Source: Actinomycetes bacterium
GTDB taxonomy: Bacteria > Actinomycetota > Actinomycetes > Actinomycetales > Micrococcaceae
DNA length: 20,084 nucleotides
NCBI GenBank assembly: GCA_023426375.1
Contig: JAFAAV010000104.1
Span: 1-20,084, forward strand
Reading direction: 5' to 3'
Part shown: piece after piece, positions 15,262-20,084 of the stretch
How positions within the stretch are numbered: position 1 is the first letter of the stretch
Layout of the letters: every line of letters begins with the position of its first letter
The notes under the pieces: model-generated
What the model was told of the DNA's origin: nothing
Seen by the model: the letters and a program-made list of their open reading frames with translations, nothing else
The model's database searches: none
Program-made: the position numbers and the translations under genes

Positions 15262-15276
15262 TAACTCCTTGAGTTA
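15262..15276 (-). promoter_or_regulatory. Hairpin sequestering the rpsO ribosome binding site
   Basis: In minus-strand RNA, UAACUC-AAG-GAGUUA is a perfect 6-bp stem with a 3-nt loop, ending 3 nt before the AUG. The AAGGAG Shine-Dalgarno is made of the loop plus the first three bases of the 3' arm, so folding hides it. This is the geometry expected of a translational switch. Confidence 0.6.
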
Positions 15277-15288
15277 GTACCGTGACCG

Positions 15289-15333
15289 CCCGGTGCACAG
15301 GGTTCGCGCCCGGGTTTCGGGTGTTTCACCCGA
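15289..15333 (-). promoter_or_regulatory. Two further stem-loops in the rpsO leader
   Basis: The upstream element (15317-15333) is UCGGGUG-AAA-CACCCGA, a perfect 7-bp stem with a 3-nt loop. The second (15289-15314) pairs CCCGG-GCGC with GUGC-CCGGG, with one bulged A and a 7-nt loop. They sit 13 nt above the hairpin that hides the Shine-Dalgarno. A GC-rich multi-helix leader next to the start is typical of S15-binding mRNA leaders, which differ in sequence between bacterial groups. Assignment as an S15-binding site is inference. Confidence 0.45.
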
Positions 15334-15389
15334 GATCTGACCGCCACGGACTGCAGTCAGGCCGTTGAACAGTCTAACGGACAGCGCTC

Positions 15390-15402
15390 AATACGTCGTA
15401 TT
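15390..15402. promoter_or_regulatory. Palindrome in the rpsO/luxS divergent promoter region
   Basis: AATACG-T-CGTATT is a perfect 6-1-6 inverted repeat midway between the divergent rpsO and luxS genes, about 50 bp before luxS. It is AT-rich against a GC-rich background. It could be an operator or contain overlapping -10 boxes for one or both genes; I cannot assign a regulator. Confidence 0.4.
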
Positions 15403-15451
15403 AGGCGGGTCACCGTTATGGATGTCCCCGTCAACTGGGACAATAGCGACC

Positions 15452-15910
15452 ATGAAGAAAATGAATGTGGAGTCTTTCAACCTGGACCACCGTTCGGTCG
15501 CGGCCCCCTACGTTCGGATTGCCGATCGCAAGGAGTTGCCCGGCGGAGACACTCTCATCAAGTACGACGTGCGGTTCACCCAGCCCAACGAATCCCACCT
15601 TGAGATGCCCGCGATCCACTCGATCGAGCACCTCACCGCGGAGCACATGCGCAACCACACCGAGGCGCTCATCGACTTCTCCCCCATGGGCTGCCAGACC
15701 GGGTTCTACGCCCTCATGCTGGGCACCGAGGACGGCGAGTTCAAGGACCTTCTCGAGGCCACCTTCAAGGACATCCTCGCCGCTGACGAGGTTCCTGCCG
15801 CCAACGAGGTGCAGTGCGGTTGGGGTGCCAACCACAGCCTCGAGGCCGCACAGGCCGCGGTGCGGGACTTCCTGAACGAACGCGCCGCATGGGACGTGGT
15901 CACCAAGTGA
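15452..15910 (+). CDS. luxS: S-ribosylhomocysteine lyase LuxS
   Basis: LuxS splits S-ribosylhomocysteine into homocysteine and 4,5-dihydroxy-2,3-pentanedione, the precursor of the AI-2 signal. From ATG 15452 it is 152 residues, the usual length. The metal site is intact: HSIEH at 56-60 (His56, Glu59, His60) and Cys122 in VQCGWGANH. The catalytic Cys81 is in FSPMGCQTGFY. The first residues VESFNLDHRSVAAPYVRIAD are also typical. There is no clear Shine-Dalgarno. A GACAAT box 7 nt before the ATG could be a -10 for a leaderless transcript, with ATG 15461 as an alternative start. The stop overlaps the mtn start. Many actinobacteria recycle SAH through SahH instead, so this route is a notable lineage feature. 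Confidence 0.97.
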   Translation: MKKMNVESFNLDHRSVAAPYVRIADRKELPGGDTLIKYDVRFTQPNESHLEMPAIHSIEHLTAEHMRNHTEALIDFSPMGCQTGFYALMLGTEDGEFKDLLEATFKDILAADEVPAANEVQCGWGANHSLEAAQAAVRDFLNERAAWDVVTK

Positions 15911-16680
15911 GCGCAGGCCCCTCCCAGGAGACGTTGAATCACGACGCCGACCTGTTCGGTCGTTGCGTGGGGGCACCCGCCGTGGTGGTCGCCATGGACG
16001 AGGAGGCCAAGCCTTTCTTGGCACGCGCTGAGGAACAAGCGGCGCAACCGCTGACCGTGGGCCCGGCCCTCGTGTACGCGACCGTCCTCGAAGGCGGCCC
16101 CGTACTGATCGTGCGCACGGGGATCGGGCTGGTCAATGCGGCGTCGGCGATGACCGCGGTGATCGAGCGTTTCGAACCGTCCGCCGTGATCTCGGCCGGT
16201 TCGGCCGGTGGCCTGCGCGCGGACGTGAACGTGGGTGACCTGGTGGTCGGTACCGACTATCGCTACACGGATGCCGATGCCACAGCGTTCGGCTACGTGC
16301 CCGGTCAGGTTCCCGGGATGCCGGAGAGCTACTCCCCCGCTGAGACTTTGCTGGGTGCTACGGAAACCTTGGTCGGCAGCGATGAGCAAACGGTGCTTCG
16401 TGGCACCATGCTGTCGGGTGGCTCGTTCGTGACGGAAGCCAATGTTGGGGCCACCCGAGGAGTTTTTCCCGAGGCCCTGAGCACTGACATGGAAACGGTG
16501 GCGCTCGCGCAGGTGTGCGCCACGCGCGAGTACCCGTTCGTGGCGGTGCGCAGTGTCTCTGACCTGTGTGGCCCGGCCGCCGGACAGCAGTTCCATCTGG
16601 AAATCGACCTGGTGGCGGAGATCAGCGCGAGTGCCACATGCCAGGTGCTGAACGCCCTTCGCCAAAGTACTTCCGAGTGA
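15907..16680 (+). CDS. mtn: 5'-methylthioadenosine/S-adenosylhomocysteine nucleosidase
   Basis: This enzyme removes adenine from S-adenosylhomocysteine and methylthioadenosine. Its product S-ribosylhomocysteine is the substrate of LuxS, encoded directly upstream. From GTG 15907 it has 257 residues. Catalytic elements line up with the E. coli enzyme: Glu33 in VVAMDEEAKPF, ISAGSAGGL at 95-103, the ribose-binding Met195-Glu196 in STDMETVALAQVC, and Asp219 in FVAVRSVSD. I chose GTG 15907 because it overlaps the luxS stop as GTGA, giving translational coupling; no strong ribosome binding site is seen. An upstream in-frame ATG at 15814 would intrude deep into luxS. The N-terminal 20 residues before the core fold are longer than in E. 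coli. mtnN and pfs are synonyms. Confidence 0.94.
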   Translation: MSAGPSQETLNHDADLFGRCVGAPAVVVAMDEEAKPFLARAEEQAAQPLTVGPALVYATVLEGGPVLIVRTGIGLVNAASAMTAVIERFEPSAVISAGSAGGLRADVNVGDLVVGTDYRYTDADATAFGYVPGQVPGMPESYSPAETLLGATETLVGSDEQTVLRGTMLSGGSFVTEANVGATRGVFPEALSTDMETVALAQVCATREYPFVAVRSVSDLCGPAAGQQFHLEIDLVAEISASATCQVLNALRQSTSE

Positions 16681-16692
16681 ATTGAGGAACGC

Positions 16693-17556
16693 ATGAGCGA
16701 CAAGAAACTTGAGGATGCAGTCCCAGATGCCCCGCGCCACGTGTTGCGCGACGGCAACAAGATTCCCCAACTGGGTCTGGGCACCTACCCCATGGACGAT
16801 GCCGAGGCCGAGGCGCTGATCCCTGAAGCCCTGTGGCGCGGGTACCGGCTGATCGACACCGCTGTGAACTACGGCAACGAACTGGGTGTGGGCCGTGGCG
16901 TACAGGCTTCGGGCATCAAACGCGAGGACATCTTCCTGACCACCAAGCTCCCCGGGCGAGATCACGGCACGGATTCCGTGCGTCGCTCGCTCGAGGGATC
17001 CTTGGAGCGGCTGGGTACCGACTATGTGGATCTGTACCTGATCCACTGGCCCAACCCGTCCGTGGACCGCTATGTCGAGAGCTGGCAGACCATGATCGAG
17101 CTGCGGGACAAGGGCCTGGTCAAATCGATCGGCGTGTCAAACTTCCTCCCGGAACACCTGCTGCGCTTGGAGAAGGAAACCGGTGAGATGCCGGTGATCA
17201 ATCAGGTGGAGCTGCATCCCCAGTACCAGCAGGAATTGCTGCGCGAGTTCCATGCAGAGCACAAAATCGTGACCGAGGCATGGTCCCCGCTGGGCCGTAA
17301 GACGGACATCCTGCAGCACGACTGGATCGCGGAGATCGCCCGAAAGGTGGGCCGTACACCCGCTCAGGTCATGCTGCGCTGGCACATTCAGTCCAACATC
17401 CTGCCCATTCCCAAGACCTCGGACGTCACCCGCATGGCTGAGAACATCGACGTGTTCGACTGGGATCTCACGGATGATCAGATGCGACGCATCAAGATGT
17501 TGCACACCGGTTTGAGCGGTTCAGGATTCGATCCGCGCGAGCACGAAGAAATGTAG
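16693..17556 (+). CDS. Aldo/keto reductase
   Basis: This is an NADPH-dependent carbonyl reductase of the AKR superfamily, closest in pattern to the AKR5-type 2,5-diketo-D-gluconate reductases. The 287-residue barrel has the full catalytic tetrad: Asp55 and Tyr60 in LIDTAVNYGNE, Lys85 in TTKLPG and His118 in LYLIHWP. KSIGVSNF and EAWSPLGR follow, and IPKTSDVTRMAENI is the cofactor-binding C-terminal segment. The start at ATG 16693 has GAGGA 5 nt upstream, 12 nt after mtn, so it is probably the third gene of the luxS operon. The natural substrate cannot be read from sequence. A link to the reactive dicarbonyl made by LuxS is possible but only a guess from context. Confidence 0.92.
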   Translation: MSDKKLEDAVPDAPRHVLRDGNKIPQLGLGTYPMDDAEAEALIPEALWRGYRLIDTAVNYGNELGVGRGVQASGIKREDIFLTTKLPGRDHGTDSVRRSLEGSLERLGTDYVDLYLIHWPNPSVDRYVESWQTMIELRDKGLVKSIGVSNFLPEHLLRLEKETGEMPVINQVELHPQYQQELLREFHAEHKIVTEAWSPLGRKTDILQHDWIAEIARKVGRTPAQVMLRWHIQSNILPIPKTSDVTRMAENIDVFDWDLTDDQMRRIKMLHTGLSGSGFDPREHEEM

Positions 17557-17576
17557 CCACTACGCGGTTCGATCAC

Positions 17577-18590
17577 TCAGACGGTCTCGCGAGGTTCCCT
17601 GGCCAGGATCTCGCGGGACCGTTTCACGTCGTCGTTCATCTGCGCGACCAGGGCATCGATCCCGCGGTAGGCCACCATGCCCCGCAGCCGTTCCACGAAC
17701 TCCACCACGACCTGCTGGCCGTAGAGGTTGAAGTCCTCGATGTCCTCGTCCGGGCGGTCGATCACGTGTGCTTCGACCTGCCGCGAGACTCCTTCGAAGG
17801 TGGGATTCGATCCCACGGAAATGGCGGTGGGCCAGCGTTTGCCTTGTTGGTCCACGAGCCAGCCCGCATACACTCCGTCTGCCGGGATGAATCCGGTGGC
17901 GTCCGGGGACAAATTGGCCGTGGGGAAACCCAACTCTCGACCGCGGGCCGCGCCGTGCACCACTTCTCCGCGCATCCGGTGATTGCGCGTCAGTAGGCCG
18001 GTGGCCCCACGCATGTCACCTGCTTCTAGGCACGATCGGATCCAGGTGGAGGAACAACGGCGTTCGCTGGCAGCGGCCGCGGGCGTACCGTTCTTGAGGG
18101 GGGTCGACGGGTCCGTTCCCACTACGTCGTCTACGACCACCACGTCGAAACCGTGCTTCTCGCCGAGGGCTCGAATCGCGTTCAGGTCCCCCGTGTTGTC
18201 TTTGCCCAGCCGGACGTCGGCGCCGATGACCAAGCACACGGCCTGTAGCGGATTGACCAGGTAGTCGACCACGAACTCTTCAGGGGTCAGTTGCGCGAAG
18301 TCGAGTGAGTACGGCTGAACCAAAACGGCGTCGATCTCGGTATGCTCCAGCGCATCCAGTTTGTCCTCAAGCCCCATGATCAGGCCGGGGTGGGATTCCG
18401 GACGGTGCACCAGAGCGGGGTGTGGATCAAAAGTGACCACCACGGAGTGCGCGTCACGTTCCGTGGCCACCTCCAACAACGTGTCGAAGACGTGTTGGTG
18501 GCCGCGGTGGACGCCGTCGAAGTTTCCAATCGTCACAACGGACGGTCCAAAACCCGGGGTGATGTCGTCGCGGGATCTCCAGCGAATCAC
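17577..18590 (-). CDS. ribF: Bifunctional riboflavin kinase / FAD synthase
   Basis: RibF phosphorylates riboflavin to FMN and adenylylates FMN to FAD. The 337-residue protein has the N-terminal nucleotidyltransferase module with GNFDGVHRGH at 22-31, TFDPHP at 52-57 and SSTWIR at 179-184. The C-terminal riboflavin kinase module carries GRELGFPTANL at 216-226 and ISVGSNPTF at 256-264. The loop GADVRLGKDNTGDL at 122-135 departs from the more usual FRFGxxxxGD form, and the stretch before SSTWIR (about 156-178) looks longer than usual. The start is GTG 18590 with GAGGAG 4 nt upstream. It is separated from the preceding membrane-protein gene by 42 nt, and its 3' end converges on the AKR gene with only 20 nt between and no obvious terminator. 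Confidence 0.95.
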   Translation of the reverse strand: MIRWRSRDDITPGFGPSVVTIGNFDGVHRGHQHVFDTLLEVATERDAHSVVVTFDPHPALVHRPESHPGLIMGLEDKLDALEHTEIDAVLVQPYSLDFAQLTPEEFVVDYLVNPLQAVCLVIGADVRLGKDNTGDLNAIRALGEKHGFDVVVVDDVVGTDPSTPLKNGTPAAAASERRCSSTWIRSCLEAGDMRGATGLLTRNHRMRGEVVHGAARGRELGFPTANLSPDATGFIPADGVYAGWLVDQQGKRWPTAISVGSNPTFEGVSRQVEAHVIDRPDEDIEDFNLYGQQVVVEFVERLRGMVAYRGIDALVAQMNDDVKRSREILAREPRETV

Positions 18591-18632
18591 TGTTCTCCTC
18601 GATGTCGAGTGTGCGGGCGGGACGAAACGAGC

Positions 18633-19100
18633 CTACCCGTTGACGCGGGTGGGGCGGGTCCGCCACAGCCAGATCAAGCCGATGATGGGCAGCACAAGGG
18701 GCACGTACCCGTAGCCCGCGCCGAAGTGGGACCAGACACTGGCCTTGGGGAAAAGTTCCGGTGAAACCAGGCTGAGCAGCCCCACGGCCAGCACGCCGAT
18801 CATCTCGATCCACACTGCGATCCACGCTATCCGGTGCCAACCGGGGCCGGTCTTGGTCAGTGCAACCGTAGCGACCACGTAGATTACGGCAGAAAGGGTG
18901 GACAGGATGATCGCCAGCGGAGCCTCGGAGAATTCCGTGCCCAGTTGGTAGAGGGAACGCACGCCCGCGGACAGCGAGAACACCCCGTAGATCACGATGA
19001 TGAGGCGCCCGAACCCGCTGGACTTGGCATCCGTACGTTGTTTCCGCACGCGGTTGCCGAAACGCTGCTGCAGCGCATTGTGCTCGGTCGATTTGGTCAC
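18633..19100 (-). CDS. Small four-helix membrane protein, function unknown
   Basis: This 155-residue protein has a basic, hydrophilic N-terminus of about 30 residues (TEHNALQQRFGNRVRKQRTDAK) followed by four hydrophobic segments at about 31-52, 59-84, 90-112 and 128-147. It ends in a short basic tail RTRPTRVNG. The start is GTG 19100 with AGGA shortly upstream. It lies 43 nt after a second small membrane protein gene and 42 nt before ribF. I do not recognise a named family and see no catalytic motif. The conserved-looking stretch SPELFPKASVWSHFGAGYGYVPLVLPIIGLIWL is the best handle for a search. Possible ideas, including a flavin-related transporter component, are unsupported. Confidence 0.8.
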   Translation of the reverse strand: MTKSTEHNALQQRFGNRVRKQRTDAKSSGFGRLIIVIYGVFSLSAGVRSLYQLGTEFSEAPLAIILSTLSAVIYVVATVALTKTGPGWHRIAWIAVWIEMIGVLAVGLLSLVSPELFPKASVWSHFGAGYGYVPLVLPIIGLIWLWRTRPTRVNG

Positions 19101-19143
19101 CGTGATCCTGTTCCTTTCCGTGATCTGGCCGCGATGAGTGGCT

Positions 19144-19521
19144 TCAGAGGTTCTGGTAGTACCAGATGTAGTTCATGCGGTAGACCATGATGATCACCAC
19201 GGGCCCGGCCGCGGCCAGGATGAGCGTTGACCACCGTGACCGCTCCACGAGAGACCAAATGAATGTTCCCGCGGGGATCAAAAGGGCGGTCAACAGATAG
19301 CCCCAGTACTCCAGGACACTTCCTGAGGCCTCACTGCCATACATAGGAAGGAAAATAGAACCCACCATGTAGACGAGCAGGAAGAGTTCCAGAATCAGCA
19401 CGGATCCCTGGGAAAAATCGTCCGGTTCTCGTCCGCGCAGCGCTTGCACCAGGCAGATCAGACACGAGAGTGTCCCGATGACCACGGAGGCCCAGAACCA
19501 GCCGTCGTACCCCCATAGCAT
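19144..19521 (-). CDS. Small four-helix membrane protein downstream of truB, function unknown
   Basis: This 125-residue, mostly hydrophobic protein has helices at about 6-27, 40-62, 70-91 and 96-120, and a Tyr/Trp-rich C-terminus (MNYIWYYQNL). The short loop ALRGREPDDFSQGS is the only strongly polar part. Its ATG at 19521 shares one base with the truB stop (TGATG), so translation is coupled to truB. There is no recognisable motif or family. The overlap and tight spacing suggest a truB-membrane-membrane-ribF transcription unit. Confidence 0.75.
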   Translation of the reverse strand: MLWGYDGWFWASVVIGTLSCLICLVQALRGREPDDFSQGSVLILELFLLVYMVGSIFLPMYGSEASGSVLEYWGYLLTALLIPAGTFIWSLVERSRWSTLILAAAGPVVIIMVYRMNYIWYYQNL

Positions 19522-20084
19522 CAGTGATTCTCCTGTTCGGACGGCGCGGACGATGTGGACCCGCCTGCGGCATCACCGGAGGTGAAGGTTTCACCGGCGG
19601 TGATTCCCAGAACGGACGCAGCGTAACGCTTGGCAGCGGAACCGCGGTTCTCGGCCAGTGCCACCAGGGTCCCGTTCGGGGCGAAGCACGCCACGGGAAG
19701 CTCGGTGTCAGCCACCAGCTCGGCGGGGTGTGCGGAGATGCGGCGACCGTGCGACAGATCGGTGGCCTCCCCCGCATCCAACCGACGCACGGGAAAAAGC
19801 AGTGCCGCGGCACGATTGATCTCCAGAGTGTCCACGGTGCCACCCTCGCTCACAGTCTGAGTGAGGTCCTCCAGAGTGTGGGCATGGTCCAGCGTGAAGG
19901 ATCCGACTCGCGTGCGGCGCAGCGCCGTCAGGTGCCCACCCACGCCCAGTGCGCGGCCTATATCTCGTGCGAGTGCGCGAATGTAGGTCCCGGAGGAACA
20001 CGAGACCGTGGCCGTCACATCGATGCCGGTCTCGTCGCGCGAGATATCGTGCACCGTGAATTCGTGGATCGTGACGGGTCGTGC
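19521..20084 (-). CDS. truB: tRNA pseudouridine(55) synthase TruB (5' end beyond window)
   Basis: TruB makes pseudouridine 55 in the T-loop of tRNAs. The 187 residues visible are the C-terminal two thirds. They begin with ARPVTIHEFTVHDI and contain the family motif VSCSSGTYIRALARDIGRALGVGGHLTALRRTRVGSF, then a C-terminal RNA-binding region with LSHGRRI and FAPNGTLVALAE. The catalytic aspartate and the start codon lie beyond the right edge. The final 25 residues are an Ala/Ser/Gly-rich tail ending in SEQENH. The stop overlaps the next gene by one base. Confidence 0.95.
   Translation of the reverse strand, partial: ARPVTIHEFTVHDISRDETGIDVTATVSCSSGTYIRALARDIGRALGVGGHLTALRRTRVGSFTLDHAHTLEDLTQTVSEGGTVDTLEINRAAALLFPVRRLDAGEATDLSHGRRISAHPAELVADTELPVACFAPNGTLVALAENRGSAAKRYAASVLGITAGETFTSGDAAGGSTSSAPSEQENH

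Noticed and set aside
15259..15451. Standard -35/-10 promoters for rpsO and luxS
   Set aside because: I tried several hexamer pairs (for example TTGAAC with TCAATA at 17 bp); none is good enough to annotate.
15706..17046. A 446-codon minus-strand open frame opposite luxS, mtn and the AKR gene
   Set aside because: It spans three intact plus-strand genes and shows no family pattern.
17557..17576. Bidirectional terminator between the convergent AKR gene and ribF
   Set aside because: Only 20 bp lie between the stops, and no stem longer than 4 bp is visible.
1..20084. CRISPR arrays, insertion sequences, tRNA genes or phage remnants
   Set aside because: No spaced direct repeats, transposase motifs, cloverleaf patterns or phage genes were seen on either strand.

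Overview
The window reads as chromosomal core sequence from a high-GC actinobacterium, most likely Micrococcaceae (Arthrobacter/Kocuria/Rothia relatives). Three things point there. Codon use is strongly GC-rich, with GTG and TTG starts and GAGG-type ribosome binding sites. The PNPase begins with the MEGPEIQ N-terminus I associate with Arthrobacter-like proteins. The gene order is a compacted version of the mycobacterial recA-ftsK-rnj-dapA / dapB-M16-pnp-rpsO-ribF-truB region. The genus cannot be fixed from this sequence alone. I see no insertion sequence, phage gene, CRISPR array, tRNA or rRNA. No gene-free stretch exceeds 300 bases; the longest is 266 bp, between rpsO and pnp.

Layout, left to right; almost everything is on the minus strand, so transcription runs right to left. 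(1) 1-2100: DUF3046 gene, recA, recX (recX runs off the left edge). The recA promoter carries a LexA-type SOS box and, closer to the gene, a match to the LexA-independent PafBC (RecA-NDp) promoter. (2) 2143-6866: ftsK, pgsA, a stand-alone CinA C-terminal (NMN deamidase) gene and a clgR-type regulator. The first three are coupled by stop/start overlaps, and a hairpin terminator follows clgR. (3) 6893-15258: rpsO, pnp, M16 peptidase, dapB, a TPR-like membrane protein, dapA and rnj, tightly packed and ended by a strong terminator. This run joins RNA decay (PNPase, RNase J), ribosomal protein S15 and two lysine/diaminopimelate enzymes. (4) 15452-17556: the only plus-strand block, luxS, mtn and an aldo/keto reductase. 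LuxS and the SAH nucleosidase overlap by GTGA and perform consecutive steps (SAH to S-ribosylhomocysteine to homocysteine plus the AI-2 precursor). (5) 17577-20084: truB (5' end off the right edge), two small four-helix membrane proteins and ribF, on the minus strand.

Most of the content is conserved housekeeping. The most interesting signals are non-coding. The rpsO leader holds three stem-loops, and the last is a perfect hairpin that buries the rpsO Shine-Dalgarno. The rpsO-pnp gap holds a run of five compact hairpins. The pnp UUG start codon lies at the loop of a perfect 6-bp hairpin. Together these suggest structure-based post-transcriptional control of S15 and PNPase. I found no convincing new multi-gene system; the best candidates for follow-up are this RNA region, the luxS-mtn-AKR block and the unnamed membrane proteins.
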